From NCBI GenBank assembly GCA_025933895.1, contig JAICZB010000013.1:1-20093 (forward strand): a stretch of 20,093 bases of DNA. The letters run 5' to 3'. This DNA is from Thermoleophilia bacterium (GTDB taxonomy: Bacteria > Actinomycetota > Thermoleophilia > Gaiellales > Gaiellaceae). The notes beneath the pieces are model-generated. The model was given only the letters and a program-made list of their open reading frames with translations, did no database searches and had not been told where the DNA came from. The position numbers and the translations under genes are program-made. Below, in pieces: positions 1 through 6,946 of the stretch (position 1 is its first letter; every line of letters begins with the position of its first letter).

Positions 1-796
1 CGGGGTCACCGGGGAGGACGCGATCGAGATCGCGCTGCGGACGGCGCTGCTCGCGACGGGACGGCCGGGCATCGTCGCGTTCGACGGGGCGTACCACGGG
101 ACGGGGCTGCTCGCGCTCGCCGCGACGGCATTCGAGCAGTTCCGCGAGCCGTTCGCGCCGTGGCTGCCCGGGCCCGTGTGCCGACACGCGTACGGCGAGG
201 ATCCGGGACCGTTGCCGGAGGACGCGGGCTGCGTGATCGTCGAGCCGGTGCAGGGAAGGTCCGGGTCTCGCGTGCCGCCGGTCGGCTTCCTCGAGACGTT
301 GCGCCGTCGCTGCGACGAAGCCGGCGCGCTGCTGCTCGTCGACTCGATCTACGCTGGGCTGGGGCGGATCGGCGAGATGTGGCCCGGCGAGGAGGTCGCG
401 GACGTCCTCTGCGTGGGCAAGGCGCTCGGCGGCGGGCTCCCGCTGTCGGCCGCCCTCTTCTGTCGCGACGGCCTCGAGGACGTGTGGCGGCTCGGCCCCG
501 AGGACGTCTACACGCACACACACGTCGGGAACCCGCTGGCCTGTGCAGCCGCCCTCGTCGTGCTCGCGGAGGCGCCGAAGCTGCTCGACCGGGTGCGCGA
601 GGCAGGCGAGCGCTTCCAAGCGGCGGGCTGGCACGGCCGCGGCCTTCTTCGCGCACGGGAAGGCAACGCGGAAGACGCGCTCGAGCGCGGAATCCTCGTC
701 GTCCCGGCAGGCCTCGACGGCTCGCTGATCCAGGCGACACCGCCGCTGACGATCACGGACGCCGAGCTCGACGAGGCGTTCGAGAAGCTGGGCTAG
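1..796 (+). CDS. Class-III PLP-dependent aminotransferase, C-terminal part
   Basis: The 5' end lies outside the window; the visible frame runs from base 2 and gives 264 residues to the TAG at 794-796. Numbering from the first visible residue, the fold-type I class-III signature is clear: the cofactor region GEDAIEIAL near residue 4, the FDGAYHG segment (27-33), an EPVQG strand (81-85), the aspartate that contacts the PLP ring nitrogen (D114), the Schiff-base lysine in VGKALGGGLP (K140), and the phosphate-binding THTHVGNPLA segment (171-180). These enzymes move an amino group between an amine or omega-amino acid and a keto acid in the cytoplasm. The usual Asp-Glu pair is Asp-Ser here (D114-S115), which is uncommon. 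The C-terminal domain is short. The substrate cannot be told from sequence; ornithine, GABA or a diamine are all possible. The family is certain, the specificity is not. Confidence 0.9.
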   Translation, partial: GVTGEDAIEIALRTALLATGRPGIVAFDGAYHGTGLLALAATAFEQFREPFAPWLPGPVCRHAYGEDPGPLPEDAGCVIVEPVQGRSGSRVPPVGFLETLRRRCDEAGALLLVDSIYAGLGRIGEMWPGEEVADVLCVGKALGGGLPLSAALFCRDGLEDVWRLGPEDVYTHTHVGNPLACAAALVVLAEAPKLLDRVREAGERFQAAGWHGRGLLRAREGNAEDALERGILVVPAGLDGSLIQATPPLTITDAELDEAFEKLG

Positions 797-840
797 AGGC
801 TTGATGTGAAGTGGCAGCGGCGCCCGCGTGCCGCTTCGCG

Positions 841-956
841 CGGTGCCAGGCACCGAGACATGGCTCGGTTCGACAGTATGACCCGCCGAGGCGGCGCGAC
901 CATTGCTGTCGAGCCGCGCGCAGGTCCGCTCCGACATGTCCTGGTGCCTGGCACCG
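841..956. repeat. Nested inverted repeat, REP-doublet-like element
   Basis: Two copies of the 13-base dyad GGTGCCAGGCACC lie in opposite orientation at 842-854 (plus) and 943-955 (minus). Each is followed after two bases by GACATG (857-862, and as its complement at 935-940). Inside them, 866-876 pairs with 906-916 over 11 positions, one of them a G-T mismatch that would be a G-U wobble in RNA. At the apex CCGCC (883-887) faces GGCGG (890-894). The whole 116-base block can fold into one long interrupted hairpin. It sits between two convergent genes, so it may stop transcription from both sides. The layout matches the head-to-head REP doublets (REPINs) known in other bacteria. No RAYT-type transposase is in the window, so mobility is an inference. 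Confidence 0.65.
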
Positions 957-983
957 GGACAGGTCCGGTCTGGACAGGGCCCG

Positions 984-1625
984 CTACGACTCCCGGCGCG
1001 CGTAGAGGAGGAACGTCGCCGGGATGCGGCGGTCGTGCCGCCGCCGCGACGTGCCGCCGGGGTACTCCTCGAGCGCCTGGACGTGCAAGCCGGCCCGCGC
1101 GAGCGCGCTCACCACTTGGCCCATGCGCCACAGGCGGTCGGGATCGGTGGGATCGCGGAAGTAGTCGCTCCGCCAGCGGAGCAGCCCGTCGATGCAATCG
1201 GCGATGGGGTGGTCGTCGAAGAGGAGCAGCTCGCCGTGCGCGCGCAGCGCCCCCGCGACCCCGGCCGCCCAGGCGTCGAGGTCGAGCAGCCCGCCGATCA
1301 CGCCCTCGCCGGAGTAGACGAGGTCGAAGCGGCCACGCCGGAGCTGGCGCGGCAACGACTGCGGATCGCCGTCGACCCAGAGGATCTTCGGCCACCGCTC
1401 GCGTGCGATCTCGAGCGCCGGCGGCCGCGGATCGACTCCCGTCGCGACGGCCCCGAGCTCGGCGAGCGCCGCGGTCGCCTCGCCGGTCCCGCACAACAGA
1501 TGCAGGACGCGCTTCCCCTTCAGGTCGCCGAGCGTGCGCTGCACGAACACCGGCAGCGCCACCGGCCCGGTGCGCGCCCGGTGCGCCGTGTCCCAGGCGC
1601 GGATGTTCTCCTCGGTCGGCTCCAC
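984..1625 (-). CDS. Class I SAM-dependent methyltransferase
   Basis: This 213-residue protein starts at GTG (1623-1625), five bases after the stop of the upstream reductase gene, and ends at TAG (984-986). The Rossmann-fold SAM-binding motif I is at residues 39-48 (hydrophobic strand followed by LCGTGEA). The acidic residue that would hold the SAM ribose is D65 in TGVDPRP. Post-motif strands appear at FDLVYSGEG (100-108) and GELLLFDDHP (131-140). These features place it with small-molecule methyltransferases of the UbiE/ArsM-like class rather than with rRNA or DNA enzymes, but no acceptor-specific motif is visible. It is the last gene of a three-gene minus-strand operon. The substrate is unknown. 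Confidence 0.85.
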   Translation of the reverse strand: MEPTEENIRAWDTAHRARTGPVALPVFVQRTLGDLKGKRVLHLLCGTGEATAALAELGAVATGVDPRPPALEIARERWPKILWVDGDPQSLPRQLRRGRFDLVYSGEGVIGGLLDLDAWAAGVAGALRAHGELLLFDDHPIADCIDGLLRWRSDYFRDPTDPDRLWRMGQVVSALARAGLHVQALEEYPGGTSRRRHDRRIPATFLLYARRES

Positions 1626-1630
1626 CGGCC

Positions 1631-2365
1631 CTACGCCCCGAGGGAGTAGCCGCCGTCCACGACGAGCGTCTGGCCGCAGATCATGGCCGCGTCCGGCGAG
1701 CAGAGGAACGAGACGGTCGCCGCCACGTCCTCCGGCTCGACGAGGCGCCCCGCCGGCGTGCGCTTGACCGTGGCGAGCATCTGCTCCTTGTTCGGGAACC
1801 AGTCGAGCGCCTCGGTGTCGACGACGCCCGCCGAGACGCAGTTGACGCGGATCCCGCGCGGCGCGAGGTCGAAGGCGAGGTAGCGGACGACCGACTCGAG
1901 GGCTGCCTTCGACGTGCCGACGAGAACGTAGTTCGGGAGGACGCGCTGCGAGCCGAGGCTCGAGATCGCGACGATCGAGCCGCCTTCGTCCATCGCCGGC
2001 ACGGTCGCGCGCGCAAGGGAGAGGAGCGCGCGCGCGTTGGCAGCCAGCGTCCAGTCCCAGTGCTTGTCCTCGGTCTCGAGCGCGGGACGGATCACGCCGG
2101 TGGCGGCGTTGTGGACGACGACGCGGTACGGACCGCCGCCGGCGAGCTCCTCGACGACGCGCGCGTCGGCGACGTTGCCGCGCACGAGCACCGGCTCGGC
2201 GCCCGCTTCCCGGATCAGCGCCGCAGCTTCTTCGGCCGCCGTGTCGTTGCGCATGTAGCCGAGCACTGCGCGGGCGGCCCCGTCGGCCACCAGCCGGAGC
2301 GCGATCGCCCGGCCGATGCCGCGCGTCCCCCCGGTGACGAGCACCGAGGCGCCCTGAAGATTCAT
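1631..2365 (-). CDS. fabL: FabL-type enoyl-ACP reductase (SDR family)
   Basis: This is a 244-residue short-chain dehydrogenase/reductase. The nucleotide-binding TGGTRGIG is at residues 11-18 and the NAA motif at 86-88. The key point is the catalytic pair: Tyr146 and Lys153 are separated by six residues, the Y-x6-K arrangement of FabL/FabI-type enoyl-ACP reductases, not the Y-x3-K of classical SDRs such as FabG. Flanking segments recalled from Bacillus subtilis FabL also match closely: HWDWT (102-106), ISSLGS (134-139), TPAGRLVE (203-210) and GQTLVVDGG (231-239). FabL reduces trans-2-enoyl-ACP in the last step of fatty-acid elongation, and FabL enzymes are known to tolerate triclosan. The ATG at 2363-2365 overlaps the stop of the preceding small gene (ATGA), which fixes the start. 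No other fab genes are nearby, so a role in another pathway is possible. Confidence 0.8.
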   Translation of the reverse strand: MNLQGASVLVTGGTRGIGRAIALRLVADGAARAVLGYMRNDTAAEEAAALIREAGAEPVLVRGNVADARVVEELAGGGPYRVVVHNAATGVIRPALETEDKHWDWTLAANARALLSLARATVPAMDEGGSIVAISSLGSQRVLPNYVLVGTSKAALESVVRYLAFDLAPRGIRVNCVSAGVVDTEALDWFPNKEQMLATVKRTPAGRLVEPEDVAATVSFLCSPDAAMICGQTLVVDGGYSLGA

Positions 2366-2637
2366 CGCCGCGGCAGCGGCTCGTCCGCGGGCGCCGAGCT
2401 CGGCAGCTCGCTCCAGCCGGGCCGCGAGCGCGGCTCGCGCCGGCTGTCGCCCGCCTTGGAGGATGCGTGCCCGAGCCGATCGAGCAGCTCGATCTTCTCC
2501 TCCGCGTACTGCCGCACGGGATGCTCCTCGGGCAGGTCGAGGACGAGCTCGCGCACGCGCGCGCGAAGCTGGTACGCGAAGTGCGGGGTCGCGGGCCCGA
2601 CGAGCTCGTCGACGTCGGCGAAGGTCGGCTCCGGCAT
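2362..2637 (-). CDS. Hypothetical 91-aa protein, first gene of operon
   Basis: I do not recognise this gene. It encodes 91 residues from ATG at 2635-2637. The first 55 residues look like a compact, mostly helical unit rich in charged residues (for example FAYQLRARVREL, then a PEEHPVRQYAEEKIELL stretch). The last 30 residues are rich in Pro, Ser and Arg and are probably disordered. Its stop overlaps the reductase start (ATGA at 2362-2365), so the two are likely translationally coupled. A -10-like TAGGCT (complement of 2646-2651) ends eight bases before the ATG, which supports this start and a leaderless message. The position as operon leader is good evidence that it is a real gene; the function is unknown. 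Confidence 0.6.
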   Translation of the reverse strand: MPEPTFADVDELVGPATPHFAYQLRARVRELVLDLPEEHPVRQYAEEKIELLDRLGHASSKAGDSRREPRSRPGWSELPSSAPADEPLPRR

Positions 2638-2645
2638 CGCAGCGG

Positions 2646-2664
2646 AGCCTAACGGCTGTACGTT
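2646..2664. promoter_or_regulatory. Back-to-back divergent promoters, 34-bp intergenic region
   Basis: The divergent starts at 2637 (minus) and 2672 (plus) are only 34 bases apart. On the minus strand TAGGCT (complement of 2646-2651) lies 8 bases upstream of ATG. On the plus strand TACGTT (2659-2664) lies 7 bases upstream of GTG. The two -10-like boxes are separated by 7 bases. Any -35 element of one promoter would fall inside the coding start of the other gene. I see no good -35 for either. The call rests on the -10 spacing being shared with other starts in the window. Confidence 0.45.
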
Positions 2665-2671
2665 CGGGGGC

Positions 2672-3574
2672 GTGCGGCGCCCCTCCGTTGTGGATGCGAT
2701 GTTGCTCGGGACGGTGCTCCTGTGGGCGCTCAACATCACCGTCACGAAGTACATGTTCGAGCACGGTTGGCTGCCGCTCGCCTACGGGACGATTCGCTAC
2801 TTCGCGGCGATCGCGCTCTTCTGGATCTTCACCTACCGGCGCGAGCGCTCCTTCCGGATCGCCCGGGCCGATCTGAGATACGTCCTGCTCGCGGCGCTCT
2901 TCATCTTCGCGAACCAGGTCTGCTTCGTGTACGGGGTGAAGCTTGCGAACGCGTCGACCGTCGCGCTCCTACTCGGCGCGACGCCCGTCTTCATCGGGCT
3001 GATCTCGGTCGTGCTCGGGCTCGAGGCGCTCGCGCCCGCGTTCTGGGTCGGCGCACTTCTCACGTTCGCGGGCGTCGGCCTGATTGCCGCTGCGGCGACC
3101 GGGGGGCTCGGCAGCTCGCTCGGCGGCGACCTGATCGCGATCGTCACCGCCTTCACCTGGGCCGCGTATACGGTTTCGATCCGGCCGCTCATGCGCCGCT
3201 ACTCGCCGTACCGGATCAGCGCGCTCGTGCTCGCGATCGGCTGGGTGCCACTTGCCGCGCTCGCCTCGCAGCAGCTCGCCGAACAGTCGTTCTCCTTCGG
3301 CTGGAAGGTCTGGCTCGGCTTCGGCTACGCCGTGGTCGGGCCGCTCTTCCTCACGAACATCCTCTGGTTCACCGCGATCGACCGCGTCGGGCCGTCGCGC
3401 GCCTCGCTGTTCGGGAACCTGCAGCCGTTCTTCGCCGTCTTCTTCGCTCTCGTCCTGCTCGGCGAGAGCCTGCACACCCTGGAGATCGCCGGCGGCGTCC
3501 TCATCTTCGCCGGGATCGCCTACGAGAGGCTCCGGCGGAGACCTGTCACGCCGGCCCTTGACACGCCACCCTAA
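2672..3574 (+). CDS. DMT-superfamily (EamA) transporter
   Basis: This 300-residue protein is very hydrophobic and has the two EamA halves typical of ten-helix drug/metabolite exporters. The first half starts near residue 9 (LLGTVLLWALNITVTKYMF) and contains the TIRYF and LLGATPVFIGL signatures. The second half starts near residue 151 (GDLIAIVTAFTWAAYTV) and ends with GPSRASLFGNLQPFFAVFFA followed by LLGESL. The cytoplasmic C-terminal tail is short and basic. Such proteins usually export amino acids or metabolites by proton antiport; the substrate cannot be deduced. GTG 2672 is chosen because of the upstream -10-like box; GTG 2690 and ATG 2699 are alternatives just before the first helix. Its stop codon overlaps the promoter spacer of the next gene. 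Confidence 0.9.
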   Translation: MRRPSVVDAMLLGTVLLWALNITVTKYMFEHGWLPLAYGTIRYFAAIALFWIFTYRRERSFRIARADLRYVLLAALFIFANQVCFVYGVKLANASTVALLLGATPVFIGLISVVLGLEALAPAFWVGALLTFAGVGLIAAAATGGLGSSLGGDLIAIVTAFTWAAYTVSIRPLMRRYSPYRISALVLAIGWVPLAALASQQLAEQSFSFGWKVWLGFGYAVVGPLFLTNILWFTAIDRVGPSRASLFGNLQPFFAVFFALVLLGESLHTLEIAGGVLIFAGIAYERLRRRPVTPALDTPP

Positions 3575-3595
3575 TTTATCTATAAAGCTAGATAT
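3558..3595 (+). promoter_or_regulatory. Sigma-70-type promoter with overlapping operator-like dyad
   Basis: A perfect -35 TTGACA (3558-3563) and a -10 TATAAA (3581-3586) are separated by 17 bases. The start codon at 3596 is only 9 bases after the -10, so the message would have almost no leader. The inverted repeat TATCTA (3577-3582) / TAGATA (3589-3594), with a 6-base centre TAAAGC, covers the -10 box. It is a likely operator for the GntR protein encoded directly downstream, giving autorepression. The block is strikingly AT-rich for this genome. The -35 lies inside the end of the transporter gene. Confidence 0.75.
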
Positions 3596-3988
3596 ATGGC
3601 GTTGATCGAATTCCACCTCGACTCGCGTTCCGGAGTCCCGACGTACCTCCAGCTGGTCCAGCAAGTGCGTCATGCCGTCCAGCTCGGGATCCTCGGCCCC
3701 GGCGACCAGCTGCCGACGGTGAAGGAAGTCGTCGCCGGCCTGACGATCAACCCCAACACCGTCCTCAAGGCGTACGGCGCGCTCGAGAACGAGGGGATCG
3801 CCGAGGGCCGCCGGGGCCAGGGCACGTTCGTGACGACCTCGGCGCCTTCGCCGCTCGGAGACGACGTCGGCAAGCTCCGGCGCTCGCTGCGCAATTGGTT
3901 CGCACAGGCGCGCGGCGCCGGGCTCGACGAGCAGGCGATCGAAGCGCTGCTCTCCGAGCAGCGGAGCTCGGCGAGGAAGGTGGCGTGA
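3596..3988 (+). CDS. GntR-family repressor, YtrA-like
   Basis: This 130-residue protein has an N-terminal winged helix-turn-helix of the GntR type: YLQLVQQVRHAVQLGIL (17-33), the signature PGDQLPTVKEV (35-45), the recognition helix INPNTVLKAYGALENEG (51-67), and the wing GRRGQGTFV (71-79). The roughly 50-residue helical tail is far too small for a FadR or HutC effector domain, which is the mark of the YtrA subfamily. YtrA members typically repress a linked ABC transporter operon, exactly as here: the stop overlaps the ATPase start (GTGA at 3985-3988). The dyad over the -10 is the probable target. The inducing signal is unknown; cell-wall-active antibiotics are typical for the subfamily. Confidence 0.92.
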   Translation: MALIEFHLDSRSGVPTYLQLVQQVRHAVQLGILGPGDQLPTVKEVVAGLTINPNTVLKAYGALENEGIAEGRRGQGTFVTTSAPSPLGDDVGKLRRSLRNWFAQARGAGLDEQAIEALLSEQRSSARKVA

Positions 3989-4869
3989 GCGCGGCGCTCG
4001 AGACCCACGGGCTCGGCCGGCGCTACGGCTCGCACTGGGCGTTGCAGGGTTGCACGCTCGAGATCCCTCGCGGCAGTGTCACGGCGCTCGTCGGCCCGAA
4101 CGGTGCCGGCAAGACGACACTGCTGCGGCTCGCCGTCGGACTGACTCGACCGAGCGCGGGCTCCGTCCGCGTGCTCGGGCTCGATCCCCACGCCGAGGCA
4201 GCGGAGGCCTTGCCTCGGGTCGGCTTCCTCGCACAGGAGCATCCGCTCTTCGGGAGCTTCACCGTTGCGGAGATGTTGCGCGTGGGCCGGGAGCTCAATC
4301 CGAGCTGGGACGACGAGGCCGCTCGCGCTCGCATCGCCGAGCTCGACCTGCCGTTGAAGAAGAAGGTGCGCAGCCTCTCCGGCGGGCAGCGCGCGCAGGT
4401 TGCGCTGACGCTCGCGCTTGCGAAGCGGCCGGAGCTACTCCTGCTCGACGAGCCGGTTGCGTCGCTTGATCCGCTCGCCCGGCGCGAGTTCATGCAATCG
4501 GTCCTGGAGGCGGTGGCGGAGCGTGAGCTGACGGTCTTGCTCTCCTCGCACATCCTCGCCGACCTCGAGCGGGTCTGCGACCACCTCGTGATCCTCGCCG
4601 CAGGGCGGACGCAGCTCGCCGGGGCGATCGACGAGATCGTCGCGTCGCACCGGCTTCTCACAGGCCCGCGCGACGAGGCGGAGGACGTCGCGCGGCTGCA
4701 CGAGGTCGTGCGCGCGAGCCACGTCGAGCGGCAGACGACGCTTCTCGTCCGCGCGAACGGCCACGTGTACGACGCCCGGTGGACGGTGCACGAGCTCGAC
4801 CTCGAGGAGATCGTCCTCGGCTACCTCGGTCAGGATGCGGCTCGAAGGCGAGAGGCGGTGTCGGCATGA
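3985..4869 (+). CDS. ABC transporter ATP-binding subunit
   Basis: This 294-residue ATPase starts at GTG 3985, overlapping the stop of the regulator. Motifs in order: Walker A GPNGAGKTT (37-45), Q-loop glutamine at 84, signature LSGGQ (131-135), Walker B LLLLDE (151-156) with D-loop SLD (160-162), and the switch histidine at 189 (SSHI). About 70 residues follow the nucleotide-binding domain and may contact the permease. The arrangement matches export-type (ABC-2 class) ATPases. It overlaps the permease gene by four bases (ATGA at 4866-4869), so both subunits should be made in balance. The cargo is unknown; antimicrobial peptides, lipids or drugs would fit a YtrA-controlled exporter. Confidence 0.93.
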   Translation: MSAALETHGLGRRYGSHWALQGCTLEIPRGSVTALVGPNGAGKTTLLRLAVGLTRPSAGSVRVLGLDPHAEAAEALPRVGFLAQEHPLFGSFTVAEMLRVGRELNPSWDDEAARARIAELDLPLKKKVRSLSGGQRAQVALTLALAKRPELLLLDEPVASLDPLARREFMQSVLEAVAERELTVLLSSHILADLERVCDHLVILAAGRTQLAGAIDEIVASHRLLTGPRDEAEDVARLHEVVRASHVERQTTLLVRANGHVYDARWTVHELDLEEIVLGYLGQDAARRREAVSA

Positions 4870-5819
4870 TCTGGCTCAGCTGGCGCCAGCAGCGTCTCGA
4901 GACGTTGATCATCGCGGCCCTCCTCGCGGCTCTCGCTGCCGCTTTCGTTCCTGCCGGGATCCACGTCGCGGACCTCTTCGCACAGCAGCACCTCGCGCGA
5001 TGCGTCGACCGCCAAAACGAGGCCTGCAGTTTCGCCATCGGGAATTTCGCCAACCGGGCGGGGTTCCTCCGCAGCCTGGTCGAAGGCGGCTGGCTCAACC
5101 TCATTCCCGGCTTGATCGGCGTCGCGCTCGCGGCACCGCTGCTCCTCGACCTCGAGAACAGGACGATCCGGCTCGCGTGGACGCAGAGCGTGACGCGCCG
5201 GCGGTGGATCGCGACGAAGGGAATCGTCGCGCTCGGCACCGTCCTGGCCGCGGGCGCAGCGTTCAGCCTCCTCTTCACCTGGTACCAGCGGCCGTTCGAC
5301 CGAATCTGGGGCCACTGGGACGAGTTCGGCTTCGAGGGAATCGTCCCGCTCGGCTATGTGCTCTTCGGGCTCGGACTCGCACTCGCCGTCGGCGTACTCC
5401 TGCGCCGCAGCGCAGCAGCGCTCGTCGTCTCCTTCGGGGCGTATGTCGCGGCGCGCCTGTTCGTCCAGTCGTGGCTGCGCCAGCGCCTCGTTGCGCCTCT
5501 GTCGGCGACGTGGGGCCTGCACGCATCGGGGCCGAACGTCAGCCACGCCTGGGTCATCACGGAAGGGCCCAGCGACAGAGCCGGCCATCTGTTCAGCGGC
5601 AGCTCCAACGTTGTCCAGTCGTGTGCGAGGCCCGGGCCGAACGGCGCCAAGGGGCTCGACCCTGCCTGCATGTCTCGGCACGGCGCCGGTTTCACGCACA
5701 TCCTCTACCAGCCGGCGAGTCGCTTCTGGGAGATCCAGGGCCTCGAGTTCGCGCTATTCGGCGGCGTCGCGGTCATCCTGATCGCGTTCGCGGCCTGGCG
5801 TGTTCTCCGCACCGACTGA
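4866..5819 (+). CDS. ABC-2-type transporter permease
   Basis: A 317-residue membrane protein, starting at an ATG that overlaps the ATPase stop. Hydrophobic segments are near residues 13-30, 77-95, 116-138, 159-179, 182-201 and 291-311, giving six likely membrane spans. The loop between the last two (about 205-288) is about 85 residues long, carries cysteines at 253 and 268 and a YQPASRFWEIQ motif just before the last span, and is probably extracytoplasmic. A first loop with cysteines 46 and 54 may lie on the same side. This topology resembles actinobacterial ABC-2-like permeases paired with YtrA regulators. It would form the membrane part of the exporter with the ATPase encoded upstream. Substrate unknown. 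Confidence 0.85.
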   Translation: MIWLSWRQQRLETLIIAALLAALAAAFVPAGIHVADLFAQQHLARCVDRQNEACSFAIGNFANRAGFLRSLVEGGWLNLIPGLIGVALAAPLLLDLENRTIRLAWTQSVTRRRWIATKGIVALGTVLAAGAAFSLLFTWYQRPFDRIWGHWDEFGFEGIVPLGYVLFGLGLALAVGVLLRRSAAALVVSFGAYVAARLFVQSWLRQRLVAPLSATWGLHASGPNVSHAWVITEGPSDRAGHLFSGSSNVVQSCARPGPNGAKGLDPACMSRHGAGFTHILYQPASRFWEIQGLEFALFGGVAVILIAFAAWRVLRTD

Positions 5820-5827
5820 CGCCGAGG

Positions 5828-5833
5828 CATAAT
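5828..5833 (+). promoter_or_regulatory. -10 box of the HPPD gene, leaderless type
   Basis: CATAAT lies 6 bases before the ATG at 5840 in a 20-base gap after the permease stop. No Shine-Dalgarno sequence is visible. The position predicts transcription starting at or very near the ATG. The -35 region (around 5804-5809) is only weakly conserved. Confidence 0.5.
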
Positions 5834-5839
5834 CGGCCC

Positions 5840-6937
5840 ATGGCCGAAGACTTCATGCCGCTCGACGGCTGGGATCACGTCGAGCTCTGGGTCGGGAACG
5901 CGAAGCAGTCGGCGTTCTTCTACGAGCACGCCATGGGCTTCACCCGCACGGCGTACGCGGGCCCGGAAACTGGAGTCCGCGACCGCGCTTCGTACGTCCT
6001 GGAGCAGGGCGACGTCCGCTTCGTCGTCACGAGCGCGTTGCGCGAGGAGCACGAGATCACGAAGCACCATGCGCGCCACGGCGACGGCGTCCGCGACATC
6101 GCGCTCACCGTGCCGGACGCGACGCAGGCCTACCGCGAAGCCGTGTCGCGCGGCGCCCGCAGCGTGATGGAGCCGCGCCGCGACGAGGACGAGTTCGGGA
6201 CGGTCGAGCGCGCGGCCATCGCGACCTACGGCGACACCATCCACACCTTCGTCGACCGCAGCGACTACGGCGGGCCGTTCCTGCCGGGCTACGTCTCGGC
6301 ATCCGAGAACGGTCACGCCGATCCCGGGGTCGGCCTCCTCAACATCGATCACATCGTCGGCAACGTCGAGCTCGGCCGGATGAACCACTGGGTCGAGTTC
6401 TACGAGCGAGTGTTCGGGATGACGAACATCCTTCACTTCGGCGACGACCAGATCCAGACCGAGTACTCGGCTCTGATGTCGAAGGTCATGTCGGACGGCT
6501 CGGGCAAGGTCAAGTTCCCGATCAACGAGCCTGCCGAGGGCAAGCGCAAGAGCCAGATCGAGGAGTACGTCGAGTTCTACGGCGGCGCCGGCGCGCAGCA
6601 CATCGCGCTCGCGTCGACCGACATCGTCGGCACGGTCGAGGCCCTGAAGGAGCGAGGCTTCCTGTTCCTCGACACGCCCGACTCGTACTACGAGGAGGCG
6701 CCGGGCCGGGTAGGCGAGATCGCCGAGGAGTGGCCGGTGCTGCAGGAACACAAGATCCTCGTCGACCGCGACGAGGACGGATACCTCCTCCAGATCTTCA
6801 CGAAGACGGCGCAGGACCGGCCGACGGTCTTCTTCGAGGTGATCGAACGGCACGGCGCGACGACCTTCGGCGAGGGCAACTTCAAGGCCCTGTTCGAGGC
6901 GATCGAGCGCGAGCAGGCGCTGCGGGGCAACCTCTAA
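5840..6937 (+). CDS. hpd: 4-Hydroxyphenylpyruvate dioxygenase
   Basis: This 365-residue enzyme converts 4-hydroxyphenylpyruvate and O2 to homogentisate and CO2, the second step of tyrosine breakdown. It has the two-domain vicinal-oxygen-chelate fold: an N-terminal domain (about 8-155) that has lost the metal site, and a C-terminal catalytic domain (about 165-345). The three Fe(II) ligands are visible: His171 (NIDHIVGNV), His254 (GAQHIALAS) and Glu333 (PTVFFEVIER). The C-terminal helix over the active site (GEGNFKALFEAIEREQ, 344-359) is also present. Length and motifs match bacterial HPPD well. The product would be used by the homogentisate dioxygenase encoded at 14672. The ATG follows a -10-like CATAAT by six bases. 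Confidence 0.97.
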   Translation: MAEDFMPLDGWDHVELWVGNAKQSAFFYEHAMGFTRTAYAGPETGVRDRASYVLEQGDVRFVVTSALREEHEITKHHARHGDGVRDIALTVPDATQAYREAVSRGARSVMEPRRDEDEFGTVERAAIATYGDTIHTFVDRSDYGGPFLPGYVSASENGHADPGVGLLNIDHIVGNVELGRMNHWVEFYERVFGMTNILHFGDDQIQTEYSALMSKVMSDGSGKVKFPINEPAEGKRKSQIEEYVEFYGGAGAQHIALASTDIVGTVEALKERGFLFLDTPDSYYEEAPGRVGEIAEEWPVLQEHKILVDRDEDGYLLQIFTKTAQDRPTVFFEVIERHGATTFGEGNFKALFEAIEREQALRGNL

Positions 6938-6942
6938 GGAGG
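6936..6942 (+). promoter_or_regulatory. Strong Shine-Dalgarno overlapping the HPPD stop codon
   Basis: AAGGAGG (6936-6942) begins inside the TAA stop of the HPPD gene (6935-6937). It is followed after four bases by an in-frame CTG (6947) and after ten by another CTG (6953). No ATG, GTG or TTG is in a suitable position. The sequence therefore points to a non-standard start for the downstream gene. Confidence 0.7.
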
Positions 6943-6946
6943 ACAG

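Noticed and set aside
806..2671. Long plus-strand open frame continuous with the EamA transporter
   Set aside because: It runs antisense through the methyltransferase and reductase genes and has an Arg/Ala/Pro-rich composition. High GC leaves few stops, so this is a shadow; the real protein begins at 2672.
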